Part shown: piece after piece, positions 35,440 through 47,520 of the stretch | Position numbering within the stretch: position 1 is the stretch's first letter | How the letters are laid out: each line of letters opens with the position of its first letter | Assembly (NCBI GenBank): GCA_951799445.1 | Contig: OX637287.1 | Span: 44,111,724-44,175,723, forward strand | Length of the DNA: 64,000 nucleotides | Reading direction: 5' to 3' | DNA from: Pseudisothecium myosuroides | Taxonomy: Eukaryota; Streptophyta; Bryopsida; Hypnales; Lembophyllaceae | Program-made: the position numbers and the translations under genes | Notes under the pieces: generated by a model | Told to the model about the DNA's origin: nothing | Seen by the model: only the letters and a program-made list of their open reading frames with translations | Database searches by the model: none

Positions 35440-36152
35440 CAAGGAAGGAGGTGTTTGGGTCAGGCCCTAGGAAGTCGATATGACGGAAGCTTCTAGAAGC
35501 TTCCAGATGCATGAATAATTTCGGCCTGATTCCAGGTACTATTTTGGGTACCTGGAATAAGGGAAACATAAGATTGTCTGGATCAGTACTAAGTTTACTT
35601 CGTCCTTGGCTGGAGCCGCCAGAGGTTCATGCACAATTGCACATCCTTCAAGTGAGCTCTGCAGGGCCTCAATCAAATTGTTCAAAATATTTGTGCAGGA
35701 CTGAATATTTCTGCCATCGTCACTCATTTCTGTCCATCAATTTGTGCAGGCAGCTTTCGTTGAATGAGATTGTCAGTTCCCCACTTGAAGGACCATCACA
35801 TTGTATTGTACTGTACAAGGCACGAGCAACTTACCGCACTTCAGTCAGCTGGGTACACTGGACAAACCCTATCTCATGACATTGCCTTGGACAGTGCAAT
35901 AGGGACAGATAAGGTAAGGTAGAACAACCCATCAGTCATGGGACCAGCAGGGTGAAAACGCAGGAATTTTTTATTTTTCACAAATTATTATTTTTAAAAT
36001 TTTGAATTCATATTTGCAATCAGAGGCCCCATAATTAGCTAGAAGAGGTCTTCATTTAACCCTAGACAAGGCTCAAAATAGGGGCAAGATTTTACTTTTA
36101 TCCCCCCAATTTCTACGTTTTCACCATGTTGGTTCCACTTCGTGAGACACAT
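35440..36152. other. Intergenic sequence, possible gene fragment
   Basis: Composition at 35500-35900 is gene-like, but neither the plus frame (35511-35879) nor the minus frame (35539-35727) matches a family I recognise. The 24 bases at 36004-36027 are identical to a stretch in TTC5 intron 10. Confidence 0.35.
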
Positions 36153-36156
36153 TTAA

Positions 36157-36726
36157 CCCTAAAGTCCCATTGGCCCTACGAGGGCCAAAATGCAAGTTCG
36201 GGTAGGCTCGCACAGTCTCAATATTCATCATAATTTTCTAAAACTTCTTGTAAAGCTAGGAAAACACATAAGCTTCTTGGGAATATAATTTTTATTTCAA
36301 TCAGTGCCCGGAAGCAAAAGTTATTGCACAAAAAGCCAAATATAGAGGTCGGCGGGCAACCCCAAAAAAATCACAAAAAGTGAAAATAATTTTTTTTAAA
36401 TTTTTTTCCTAAAATATTATATGTTTGTCTACATGTAAAACTTTGATTCATTCTATTTGGACTAGTGATGAGAAAGTTATGGACAATCTTGTTTTTCGGG
36501 CAATCTTGAAAAAAAAAATTTTGCCCAACTATGAATGCTAATATCTTCCAATCCGTACGGTCAAATTTGATGAAATTTTTACCACATGATCTCAGATAAG
36601 TGAAGTATAAGATCCTATGGTTAGATTCTTAAAAAAAATGTTTTTTTCTGCTTTTATGGATGAATGCAGCAGAAATGGCAGTTTTGAGTGTTTTTTGACA
36701 AAAAAATGGCCTTGGGACTTTAGGGG
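36157..36726 (+). mobile_element. TTAA-bounded element, type A-like, short copy (570 bp)
   Basis: It starts CCCTAAAGTCCC and ends GGGACTTTAGGGG, with TTAA at 36153-36156 and 36727-36730. It shares internal landmarks with type A (AAGTTATGGACAATCTTGTT, GAGTGTTTTTTGAC) but lacks several hundred internal bases. Confidence 0.72.
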
Positions 36727-36749
36727 TTAAGGTCTTGCGCCCATCATGG

Positions 36750-37945
36750 GCAATGAGATTTTTTTTAATTTTTTTTGAAAAAAATGAAATAATTTCATTG
36801 CAAGAGGAAGAATACAAGGACGCCATCCACAAGTGTCTTGGCGGAAAACAAGAGGACCACAAACAAACAACAAAGGAATGGGTGGGGCTGCGCCCGCAAC
36901 CCCGCAGGCCACAACCCTCTCATGGCTTGCCGAAAGAGGAGCACCCCAACATGCTCTGCTAGTGAGGGAGCTCAAGGAGGTTGGAAGATGAAGCATGCGT
37001 ATAGTCTGGAGGCAATCCAACGAGGTTGCCCATCTTCCATCCAAGTGAAGAAGTCAAATATGCACCTACACTTTTCGAGTTTAATTTGGTTTGAAGCATG
37101 CACTGAGTAGTTTGGGAGCGCTGGGTCTTAAGAGAGACTTATGCCCACTTGACCTTCCCATAGCCAATGAGACCTTTTCAGATGTGACCAAGCTAACGCT
37201 CCAGGGTCCAAGCATGGGCATTGAGTACCATGTCGTCCTTTTGGAGCCAAAGAGACCAAATGACTGTCCTCCATATCTCAAGCCAAATCCTTTTGAAAGG
37301 GTTGAATTTGCGGGGATGACCACTAAAAAAATACCTTGTCTCTAGGTGAACGGACGCCAAGGGCCTTGGGTGTCCCTTCCTTCCACCAAGGCATTCATTA
37401 AGTGAATGCTCCATTGCCACACTCTTTGGACAGATGAGTACTCCCAAACCATGTGGAGCATTGTTTCTTCATAACGCCTGGGGCGTATCAGGCATCTGGT
37501 GTCAATCGTGCCGTCTATTCTTCCACTCCACTAGTTAACCGCCATAGTTCTATGCCAAATCAGCCAAAGGAGGCCGGCCTCCCTCCATGCGCGCTCCCTT
37601 GGCCAAATTGTTTTCCATTTGAAGAGGAAGTCACCTGGTAAAACACCAGCCCATTTCTTCTCGACGGGGTTGGGCCGACGTGATGGGGAGATGGTGGCCC
37701 ATGCTCGTTCTATGCCCCATGAGAAGGGTGGCTTGACCATCTGTGTTCCATTCAAATTTTCCTGAATCCCAAGATAGCCAATCAACCTTACTATAGAAGA
37801 ATAAGACGACATGTTTCTTTGGGCCACGGCGGATTGAAGCAACTCTCACCTTGGAGAATCTTCCAATGGTGGAGGACAACCATCCTTCTCCTGAGCCCGG
37901 TTGGAGCGGTACGAGTGTGTTGTATAGTGGGAGGCCTCCCCCCAA
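36750..37945 (-). pseudogene. Degenerate LINE 3' portion (zf-RVT region)
   Basis: Minus-strand frames, broken by shifts and stops, give a zinc-knuckle-type region: ETMLHMVWEYSSVQRVWQW at about 37396-37455 (cf. E.. .HLF.EC....VW in plant LINE polyproteins), then IWRTVIWSLWLQKD further on. Cysteines expected in the knuckle appear replaced. Upstream frame 37531-37842 contains AWREAGLLWLIWHRTMAVN. The end at 36750-36790 is A-rich on the minus strand, as a LINE tail would be, and abuts the TTAA element that ends at 36726. No reverse transcriptase core remains. Confidence 0.6.
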
Positions 37946-38744
37946 AGGCCTCCCACAATGTGAGGGCCCTGCTTCGAAGGTAAGTGCGGGAGCCCGAGCC
38001 TAAGGGGCGAGGCCTTCACATCATGGGAGGCCTTCGAGGGGAGGGCTCCCGCTGCGTTAAGCACATGGTGATATATATTTAGATATCATGCCCTGGCATT
38101 GTAACGGGATATTATGCTATGTAATGAGCATTGTTTTATATAGCGAACTGACTGGATAGTGCTTAATGGATGAGGGGAGCACCGTGAGCCCCTTGAGTTC
38201 CCAATCAATTGGCCATTCCATAGGCGACTTTCCAATTTTGATGGAGTAGTCTGGCAAAATCTGAATACTGGAGGGGGGGGCAATGAGAATTAGGAGTTTG
38301 CCCTCATGCCATTGCTGAAATTTTAAATTTAAAAAAAAAAAAAAATCTCATATAAAAGACAAATGTGAGAAATAGCAAGAGCAATTGAAATTATGATTTT
38401 TTGACAAAGTATGGATTTGCTATGAATTTTTTAAGTGTGTTGCCTATCATGTCCTATAAGAGTCTCTAGACTACCCCAAAGCCAATGAAAAGTGTATCTA
38501 TAATGGTCATCTTACTCACCTCAAACGGATTACAATATTTCTAAGCATTACCACAACATGAAGGACTAAAAGAAGTCACTTTGTGTAATGATTTTACACT
38601 TAAAAGGTGGAAGTTTCTATTGTAGTCACTAATCAATCTATTATTGTCAGCTAAGACATTAATTGTGCCCACTAACTCGATCCAATATAGACTAAATCTC
38701 ATTTATTGAAAAAAAGACTACGATGGATGTTTGAAATGGGTCTT
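37946..38744. other. Intergenic sequence, GC-rich at first then AT-rich
   Basis: The first 100 bases are GC-rich (GGGCTCCCGC and GGCCTTCGAGGGGA), perhaps part of the LINE. A run of A at 38331-38345 is present. I see no gene. Confidence 0.35.
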
Positions 38745-38748
38745 TTAA

Positions 38749-39385
38749 ACCCTAAATGCCTAAGGCCTATTTTGAGCTTCCAGAAATTTGCTTTAAATTG
38801 AACAAAAAGCCAACATTTTGATAAGTTGTATCAATTTTTTTTTTAATTGTAACCGTACAAATTCAAACTAGACATGTTGAAGATCACATAGGAAAAGAAA
38901 ACACAACAATATCACTTATGAATTGAAAGATTATAATGTTTGAACATGAGGGTGTTAAACTAAGAAATTCTTTCAATCCTTTTTTCACATGTCAAATCTA
39001 AAAAGTTGGTCACCAAAAAAATATGAGGTTAAAGAGCATGACATGCATAATTCCAATCAATTTATGGCTTCTCAAAATCTACTCTACAATTTTTTTAAAT
39101 GAATTTTTAATGTGATTTTTTCTCCAAGATCTAGTGTATTTGAGGCTCGTTTGCAAGAGCCCTCAACACTACGGAAAGTCAAGATTGCAATGGGTACCCT
39201 TGCACAAAATCTTGAGTAGAAAAATCATAATCCATCAGTTTCAAAAACGGACTTTTGAAGCTAAAGCTAGACTTCAAAGAGAATTTTATAAAAATATAAA
39301 CTATTAAAAATAGCAACTTGGTTAGGTTTTATTTAACTTCAAAGTATTGTCGACTCTAGAATTTGGTGCCTTGGGCATTTAGGGG
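38749..39385 (-). mobile_element. TTAA-bounded element, type B, copy 2 (637 bp)
   Basis: This is the reverse-oriented relative of 13571-14209 over its whole length. The ends are ACCCTAAATGCCTAAGGCC and GTGCCTTGGGCATTTAGGGG, with TTAA at 38745-38748 and 39386-39389. It is noncoding. Confidence 0.75.
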
Positions 39386-39389
39386 TTAA

Positions 39390-40075
39390 GCATAATGGAT
39401 TGCTCTACCTTATGTTTCAAGCATGTATTTTGAAACATGCCAAAGCATTGGTATATCGCCAATTTAATGTTGCAATTGACGTTTGGTATAGTCTTGGCAT
39501 GAATCTCAAACATCTAAATCGATATGCATTTTTTTGGTTGTTGAAAGGGCTCAAGTATGTCAAGTAGAAGAATTAACCCTCTACTATTCTAGTGGACAAT
39601 TTGCGTCTCAAGAATGACTTTGGACCTTCAGTTGGGGACCAGTGGTGGTGACAAAATTGCAAATATTCATCTATTTATTTTTTTAAATTCTTGAAAAGGA
39701 CGGGCATCTTGAGCATAGTTGGCTAATAATGGAGCCTGTTGAAGAATTTGCTACTTTTATAGAGCAAAGGATTTGGAAAAAATGGTGGAAGGCATCTCAG
39801 GCATAGTTGAGGCTACTAATGCCCAAATAATAAAACTAGAGGCCCGACATTTTGCTTCCAAAGATTTTCTTTGACTCAATTGGCCATCCACACACTTGCC
39901 ACAAGTGCACGGTCATAGGAAGCAAGTGCCTTTAGGAACAAGTTTGACATTACAAGATTAAATTTTAACCTTAATATGACTATAAAAATGTCACAATTGC
40001 CTTGGAAAGTTGTAATTTAGGTTTGTCATTATAGATTTTTAAATGTACTTTCATTTTTGTTCATACATTAGAAGA
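39390..40075. other. Intergenic sequence
   Basis: No gene or repeat end is seen. Confidence 0.35.
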
Positions 40076-40308
40076 GATTTGAGGGGTGTAGAAGACTGCG
40101 AGTTGCCAAGCCGTTCCCGGCCTGGGAACTCTGCCACACGCAATGTCCGACGTGGTCGAGAGAGTGCCACGTCATTTTTTCGATTTTTTTTTTTTTTTTT
40201 TTGGATAATTAGGGCTTGACAGCAGCCCGACGTTCTTTTACTGCATTGTGAACAGACTGGGGAACAGGCCCGAAACGGCCCTCCAATGCCCCCAAATCTC
40301 TTCTAATG
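40076..40308. mobile_element. MITE, CATTAGAAG-ended family (copy 3)
   Basis: The left end is CATTAGAAGAGATTTGAGGG and the right end CCCCAAATCTCTTCTAATG is its complement. Internally CGAAACGGCCCTC matches the 1.3-kb copy in reverse. The interior has ACGTGG/CCACGT pairs and a T tract of about 20. Confidence 0.72.
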
Positions 40309-41301
40309 ATTTAACATTTAGAATTGTCTAATCATATTTGAACACAAGATGAAAATTTCTTAGGGAGTGTGTAATTTAAAATTCTAAAAAAGAAATGTTA
40401 GAGCTATCGCATTAAAGTAGGTGATTTTAGAATTTTACACTTTTTACCACTATGGGTGGATCACTAAAAGTGGTCACAAAAGAATGATTTCCAATTGCCA
40501 TTTCATTTCTAGATGAAGATTTCATTCACTTTCAAAAATAAACTCCGCACATATAGAAAATTTCATTTATCTTTCCAATGATACTAAATTTGAGCTATTT
40601 AGAGCTTATACACTTAGAACTAAAGAAAAGATTTTGAAAATCAGTGCAAGAATTAACAATTTCCAACACATTTTGTAACCAATAGGAGGTAACCTTTCCT
40701 TTGATGAGCCTTTCTAAGTGTTTGTGTGGGTTAAAGTATGTAAAAAGTTAGCCTCCAAGTCCAATGAATAATGGAGCCATCTAATCTTAAAGGTTTGATC
40801 CATAAATAACTAAATTATTTATTTCCTCTTTTCACTTTGCAAATTTATATTTAAACTTGTTCTATTAGAAATAATATGTTACCTAAACAATCTTGGACAA
40901 CTTCAAATACTACGATTAGTTTGATGAAGTGTTTTGGTCAAGCTGATTTTTTCATATCCAATTTGTAATGGACCTAAGTACTAAAACCTATAATTATTTG
41001 CTCAAAAAAACAATGAAGGAGTTTGAAATATTGTCTCTTTTCTAATAATACATCCACAAGAGCCAACAATTGCTTAGTAATGAATTCTTTTGGCCACTTG
41101 GGATTAGATTTTTAGCAAGGGGAGTGACTACAAGAATAAATGGTCAATTTTGTTTTACTTTGGCAAAAATTGGGGTCTTAACATTGAGTGCTATGAGTAC
41201 TAGAAGGGAAAGCTTTAAGGTCAATTTTGAGCATTCAATTATATTGTAGGTATGTTGTACTATTAACAAGTTTTCTTTTTGAGTACTACGCAATACTTAG
41301 T
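40309..41301. other. AT-rich intergenic sequence
   Basis: No gene or repeat end is recognised. Confidence 0.35.
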
Positions 41302-41652
41302 CATTAGAGAAAATTTTAGTCCTCCGGAGGGCTGCTCCATAGTCCTTCGAGGTACCCTGAAATTTGGTTTTTTTTTGTTGAAAAATTTGTATTTCTCCTA
41401 TTCCCGCCCACCTGAAACTGCAGTGGCAGTGGCATAGGAACCGAGTTTTATGAATAAAGAAAATAAATTATCATTCTTATTTTTTATTTTCTTTAATCTT
41501 AAAAAAATATTAAAAAAAAAATTGCGAAAATTGATTGTTTTGGCGAGCAGTCAGCCAACCTGACTACTCACTGCGGTAGTTTTCTGGAGTGATAGACCAA
41601 GCATTTTAATAGCTTGGTTTGTCACTCCGGAGGACTGAAAATTCCTCTAATG
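41302..41652. mobile_element. MITE with CATTAGAG and CCTCCGGAG ends (copy 1)
   Basis: The left end CATTAGAGAAAATTTTAGTC runs on into CTCCGGAG. The right end CTCCGGAGGACTGAAAATTC runs on into CTCTAATG. A reversed partial copy starts at 63810. It is noncoding. Confidence 0.72.
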
Positions 41653-41759
41653 TATACCCATAGTACTATGTCTAAGACTATATCCCAGTTTGTATTTTTA
41701 TAGGAAAAAAATGGGATATATTAAGGTTTTAATTTATAATAATATATTTTTAGATGTCC

Positions 41760-42215
41760 GGATGATTGTACAAAACACCTGTACTATTTGTTGCATTTTG
41801 CAGTAATATTCATGATTTTTTTTGGAATATTTTAAAATTACAAAATCAATTTTTAAATAAATTAAAAAATATGAGCAATGTATGCACCTTTAAGATGAAG
41901 GTAACCACCAAAGGAAATTATTTAAAATTAGAATTAGAAAAGTGCCAAATCTCAAGAAAATAGATACTTTAATGTTTTAATTAACAAAAAATAGAAAAAT
42001 CTTAGATAAATAAAAAATAAAAAGTAGCCCATTTGTAGCAATTCTATGTAAATATTAATTTATCAAAATATCCACCAAACTATTTTTTTACATGTTTTGA
42101 AATGCAAGTAGAAAGAGGCTCACTTTTGGAGTCAAAACACAAAAGTTATGGCCAAAGAATTAATCAACACACAACATGTGACAAAAAATAGTACAAGTGT
42201 TTTGTGCAATCACCC
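41760..42215 (-). mobile_element. MITE, GGTGATTGCAAGAAACAC family (copy 2)
   Basis: The left end GATGATTGTACAAAACACCT, then GTACTATTT, pairs with the right end AAATAGTACAAGTGTTTTGT, then GCAATCACCC. The core CACCTTTAAGATGAAGGTAA is the reverse of the same core in the 10.8-kb copy, hence the orientation. Confidence 0.65.
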
Positions 42216-43448
42216 ATTCTTCATACAAAACATGTCTGCCTATTATAAGAATAGACCACAAAAATTTGGGCTTTAAATCATTAATTTTGGATTTTCAATA
42301 GTATTCAAAACCCCTAAATCAAAAGTGTGATAATTAACAAAATTAGGTTTTAAATATAAAATGATATTTTAAAATTAAAAAAATAAAGGATACAATTGCA
42401 ATCAAGAGATACATCTCCAATAAAAAAATCCAAGTTCATCGGGTTCATGCTTCAAAAGTTATAATAGAAGACAACTCTGTTATGATGTGTAATGCTATTA
42501 AGGACCAATATTTTTTGCAAACATCTAAGGAAAATATTAAAATTTTGATATATCTAAGGAACTTATTTGTAGGAATTTTTTTGTACAATGAGCAATGACA
42601 AGGGAATTTTTTTGCATAATATTATTCAATTTTGATGGATGGAATTGCATAGAAAATCAGCAAAAAGAATTTCAAAGTAGCAGTTGACCAAGATTGTCAA
42701 ATTTGGATGAATGTACACATGGATGAAAAAATGATATCCTATTCATTGTCTGCATATTTTTGGATGTAAATAGCTTAGTTACTTCCTTAGAAGTTACAAG
42801 TATTATCATCGGAAACAAAAAATCAAGTTCCTAGTTGTACGCTAATTTCTTAACACACTTAGAAATAAATGGAGGACTAATTGCAAGCTCTAGTAAACTT
42901 CTAGTGTATCATTACTTCATTAGAGAAAGTTGAGTTTGTTGTTTCATATGGATTGTAGTTTAATGACTTTAGAATTTAGACTAAAGACTAAAGAGGAGTC
43001 TGATACAATTTTGGGAGTCTGATACAATTTTGGGTGTATTTAGGGAGTCTGATACAATTTTGTTCAGTCTGTAAATAGAAAATCTTTGAGCGTGCATGTC
43101 TACGCTGGTCTGTATTTGTAAACATCTCATATATTGATCTAACGGCTAGAACTTGAGGTACTAGTCAATTAGTTTGCAATTTTAAGAGAATCTAATTTCA
43201 ATTTTCATTAGCTGTCATGCCAATTCAGCTACTTTCCTGTACATTGAAATACTAGAGACGGGGTTTACTGACTGGCTAGGTTCGACCCTACCTGCCCAGG
43301 TTTCGTGTTCTAATGCAATTGATGTCGTTTACTTGTTCTCTTGAAAAATCAAGAAAATCAAGAGAAACAAATGAATGGATCGGATGATATGGATGGAAGG
43401 ACGAATGACATACTGACGTTCAATAAGTAGTCGTACTTTACAAAACGA
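42216..43448. other. Intergenic sequence containing a three-copy short repeat
   Basis: No gene is seen. The short tandem repeat at 42999-43071 is listed separately. Confidence 0.35.
42999..43071. repeat. Three copies of a 19-bp repeat
   Basis: GGAGTCTGATACAATTTTG occurs three times; the first two are adjacent and the third follows a 12-bp spacer. Confidence 0.9.
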
Positions 43449-43569
43449 CAATTTCGTTAAATTGGCCATTACTTTGGCGCCGTTGAGGATGCGTGGCCTG
43501 AAATTAGAAATTTGCGAAGATGTTTGTCACAATTTTGGGCTGGAGAACATCGCCAATGTAACGAAATTG
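43449..43569. mobile_element. Small MITE with TTTCGTTAAATTGGC ends
   Basis: CAATTTCGTTAAATTGGCCA on the left pairs with ATCGCCAATGTAACGAAATT on the right. At about 120 bp it is the smallest member of the TTTCGTTAAAATGGCG family here; the assignment is weaker than for the other copies. Confidence 0.4.
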
Positions 43570-44655
43570 ACGTTACAAGGAAGAAAATCAGGTTCCTGAT
43601 CAAGCTTGAATGGCATGAATTTTCAAGTGCCTCCAGGCTTCGGTGCTGCTGCTTGTCTCAAGTAATTTTTGTTATATATTAGCCGTTGAAATAAAGTTCG
43701 ATGTGTGCTAAAAGAAATTCAAATGATTCGAATATACAGTAAAGTCAAACTGCCTGAACGCCCTTAATCAAGTCCAAGTAACCTTAACCAGGGCACCCGG
43801 GCTAGCTGACCCAGTCTCATATCACTCAAAGTGGGATTGACCATTCTGCATGTTTCTTCGGTCCCAAAGAACAGTCACTTTCATTTGTGCCAAAAATAAA
43901 TTTAAAATTTTACAACTGTAGTCCAAATGACCCAATACATGACCCAGCATTCAATCTAGCTTCTGATTTGGGAATCTCACGAATGCTGGCTAGTACTGCT
44001 GGATTCAGGGGAGCCTCATGCATGTCCCCTGTAGCAATACGAGCTATTAAGTTCGTACAGCTAGCATGCAGTGCCAGTAATAACTAGGCCAGGTTCATGT
44101 AATGAACTTGAAACGACCGAGACCAGTCCTGACGTAGCAAGCTAGTCTCCAAGGCACTGGTGCCAAACCAAATACATCGGCCAGTCTCAGGTGCATCTCC
44201 CCTTGTCTGTCCTGACTAACAACTGCCTGCAAAACAGAGCCCCTATCTATCCATCTATCTAGATCCCGCACCAATGATGTCTTCCCTCTAGAAACACAAC
44301 CAGGAAGAATGCTTCCTTTCAAGCGGTCCGGCTTTTGACAGCCAAACCCTCTCCACAACTTGACTGGACTCTTACAAATGGCCGCGCCGGATTCGGCAAC
44401 GAAACTCGTCGATCACTACCCTGTCGCCGACACTTGAGGTTAATTTTTTCAAGCTTACACCTCTGATTTACTAGTATTTTTCGACTGTATACTAGCGATC
44501 TAGTGCTTCGAAATGTTGTAGACAACTTAGCTGAAGCGATTGTGTCGATCCGGTGATTGGGTGCCTTTTTTGTGAAGCCGGAACCGGACGGGGTTGGACC
44601 TGATCGACAGACAAGGGTTGCGAAGATCGATCGATCAAGCTAGGCGGCTGTTGGC
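43570..44655. other. Low-repeat island before a possible small gene
   Basis: Composition is close to that of the gene regions. Several frames exist (for example 43887-44087 and minus 44095-44358) but none has a recognisable motif. This may be the promoter and leader of the candidate at 44656. Confidence 0.35.
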
Positions 44656-44892
44656 ATGCCTCATGATTATGATCCGGAGAGGAGTAGCCGGGTGTGGCAG
44701 AGTTGGGACGCGGACAACCATGGCGAGGTTTCGTCGCTGGTGATGAAGGCTTACGCGGTGTCGCTGCTGCTCCTGGCGTCGGTGTTGGTGTGGACTGTGG
44801 GCGACGCGTGGATGCACTATGGCTCCCCTTTGCTGCTGGACAGCAACGGATACTCCAACTTCACCGTGCTCGACTTCGCTAAGGGGCAGTAA
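44656..44892 (+). CDS. Possible small single-pass membrane protein (78 aa)
   Basis: I do not recognise a family. The frame starts at ATG 44656, is GC-rich like the other genes, and encodes an acidic, Trp-containing start (DYDPERSSRVWQSWD), one hydrophobic segment at residues ~31-48 (KAYAVSLLLLASVLVWTVGD) and a short tail with an Asn-Phe-Thr glycosylation sequon near residues 67-69. It lies in a repeat-poor island. It could be a complete small gene, the first exon of a larger one, or chance. No splice signal for a continuation could be chosen by eye. Confidence 0.4.
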   Translation: MPHDYDPERSSRVWQSWDADNHGEVSSLVMKAYAVSLLLLASVLVWTVGDAWMHYGSPLLLDSNGYSNFTVLDFAKGQ

Positions 44893-45848
44893 CACCGATG
44901 GAATTAACCTGCCGATAGGATCACGGGATCGATTCCTGGCCTTAATATCCATGTTAAAAGTACTCTGTGCAATGGAGAATGTGAATACTTACGCACGTCT
45001 TGCAATCGATATCATGCATGATACAATCCAAACTTCGCGGTACACCTACAACACTGGCAGAATATATCACTGTTAAGTTCCTCCTAATTACGGGATTATC
45101 TGAAGATCCTTTTAGCTCTGGCCGGGGAGATCAGGGATATGACAAGCAGTGAGTAGCACGATTATTTACGGAGTGGCAATTGGGCAACCAAGAGATAATC
45201 TCCCAGTGCAACCAGTTCAGGAGAGGAGACGAAAGAATACATCGGACATATATACTATATACGAAGGTAGCTTGATATGATATCCTTGACTATGTTGGGC
45301 GCAAGAGATCCATAAACGAAGTAGCCGAAGCGCCGAAGAACTGATTGGAAGCTGATTGAGGGTTGAAGACTGTACTATTAATTTGCTTGCATGTATGAAG
45401 TAATGCATTGTGATAGATTACGTTAGTACAAGCTAGTAGCTAGAGGAGGGAAAGGAATTAAATACATATGTTCGAGATTGCCAATTTTGTACTGATCAGC
45501 AAACTGTAGGAGGAGATGATGCTGTAGTACTCTTGCATAGCTGCAGAGACATGACTGAAGGCAGCAGCAACTAGCCCATATTAAACTTTAATTTTGAGGT
45601 GTCATGCCTTCCAATCCCTACACGTTACACATGTTTGAAATATGATGTTAATTTCATAGTTCATTATGAATGAGCATCACCAATGGCAGTGCCTGTACAA
45701 ATGTACAATCATAAATTATGGCTTGTAAGTAATGGAATGATGAATTTATTAGCTCATTTTGTATATTATTCAGATCTAAGTTAGTCTAATTGTTTCTGTT
45801 CATATGTTTGGTAAGTTACTTTGGTTTGGTTCCGAAAAACTGTGTAAG
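44893..45848. other. Low-repeat sequence after the possible small gene
   Basis: No second gene is recognised. The sequence is repeat-poor up to the TTAA element at 45853. Confidence 0.35.
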
Positions 45849-45852
45849 TTAA

Positions 45853-46576
45853 CCCTGAAACGCCGGGCCTATAACCACTGGTTTCATGCGGCATTGTCCA
45901 CACTCAGTTTGCTGCCATTTTGTAACTGAATGTGTATGAAAATTTTTATTTTTATTTTTCAGAGATGAAGCTACATGTCTTCTGTACTTCAAAAAAAATT
46001 AGATTTTTTTGACGAAAATTGTTTTTTATAAAAAATTTTGAAGAAAAACTAAAGAAAAAATCATACCAAATAGAGAATTACCTCAAAAATCTGAAAATTT
46101 CACAATGTGTGAACATTTTAGTGAGGAACAACATGCTAGAAACTAAATTCCCATGTACTTCTAAAATTAGAATGCAATGGACATTAAAAATGCAGACAAA
46201 GTTCAAACTACAATAAATTATTCAATTTTATGAATTTTTTCAAAATTCCAATTGGAGTAGAAACTAGAGTAGAGGAACTCCATTTAATTAGTTGGGCTTA
46301 AATTCAAAAAATGTCATTTTCAAGGAGAAATTTCAGATTTACTCAATTTCTCAAAATGCACTAAAATGGCAAATTTTGCCATCCGTTTTTCATAATTTCT
46401 TCTCAACTACACTAAAACAAACATTAGTTAGACTACAAACTCAATTGGATACTCTTTGTAACTTAGCATGAAAGTTCATTAAAAGCAAAACGGATGAAAA
46501 AAACATTGTTGAGGCCTTCTGCTCACTTTCTGAAGTCATCCAACAGCCATGAAATGGCTCCCCCGGCTCTAAGGGG
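45853..46576 (+). mobile_element. TTAA-bounded element, diverged type (724 bp)
   Basis: It starts CCCTGAAACGCCGGGCC and ends CCCCCGGCTCTAAGGGG, with TTAA on both sides (45849-45852, 46577-46580). Only the ends and the overall size match the other TTAA elements, so the interior is a separate subfamily. It is noncoding. Confidence 0.6.
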
Positions 46577-46696
46577 TTAAAGATGTCCTTCATTGAGATG
46601 CATGAGGTCTCTGTGCGTACTGTCTTCCAGTAGTAGTTACAATAAAATGATGTTTTTATCTTTGAAACACTTAAAACATTAAAGTATAAGTGTAGG

Positions 46697-46893
46697 TATG
46701 GGCAATTTCATTAAAATGGCGATATTTTTTTTAAATGGCATGAAAATAGTTCAGAACGGCCGTTCTAAAATCTATACCTTTCCTAGATGGTTCAGAACGG
46801 CCGTTTTGAAATCTATATCTATCTTAGATGGTGAAAATGGCACACTGTCAAAGTGGCACTTGGAATACCGCCATTTTAATGAAATTGCCCATA
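46697..46893. mobile_element. MITE with TTTCATTAAAATGGCG ends (197 bp)
   Basis: TATGGGCAATTTCATTAAAA pairs with TTTTAATGAAATTGCCCATA, a perfect 20-base inverted repeat. Inside, GTTCAGAACGGCCGTT occurs twice about 43 bp apart. It is noncoding. Confidence 0.8.
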
Positions 46894-46923
46894 GGTGTGA
46901 ATCTATGATCTCAACCAATGTTA

Positions 46924-47344
46924 GGGTAGTATGCTCTAAAAGCAACCATTTAAGGGATGGTCGCCCTTTTTCATGGGTTTCTGTGGACGGAAAGATTTTT
47001 AGCTCATTTTTTCAGAGAAAGAAAAATAGATGAGGAATGTATCACAACTATTATAGTTTTATATTTTTCAAAGCATTATTGAATTATTTATGAATTTTCA
47101 AAGATTTGTGTAGTAGACACCTATTTATGACAGTAGGTCTTCTAAAATTGGTTCACTTGCAACTTGTAATGAGATGTGAGGAAACCAAGGAGAATGATCA
47201 CCTCTTGCAATTAAACACCTTTTTCTCAATCCAATCAATGGCTAAAGAGATCAATATATTTGAAGACCACCGCATGTCCATTCCAGAGCTAATTATAGGG
47301 GCAATTTGAAGAATTTTGACAATTGCTTTTAGAGCAGACTACCT
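46924..47344. mobile_element. Pogo-related MITE (copy 2, 421 bp)
   Basis: The ends are GGGTAGTATGCTCTAAAAGC and GCTTTTAGAGCAGACTACCT. TA flanks both (46922-46923, 47345-47346). The termini resemble the ends of the pogo-like element (AGGTAGAGGGCTCTGAAATC). No transposase frame is present. Confidence 0.6.
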
Positions 47345-47520
47345 TAAAGGTGGTTTATGTGAGGGTCTTAATAATGAATTTCTCAAGGTGAAAAGGACTA
47401 CTAGAATTTGGAGGATTAAGCAACGTTTTTAGCTATATACATGCAATATTTTGAAAAATGCTTTAGCAATTTTTTTAGCAAAGTTAACATGAAAATTTTA
47501 GGATATATTTTAGCAAACAT

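Noticed and set aside
37920..38130. Possible long terminal repeat near GGGCTCCCGC
   Set aside because: No second copy, primer-binding site or polypurine tract is present in the window.
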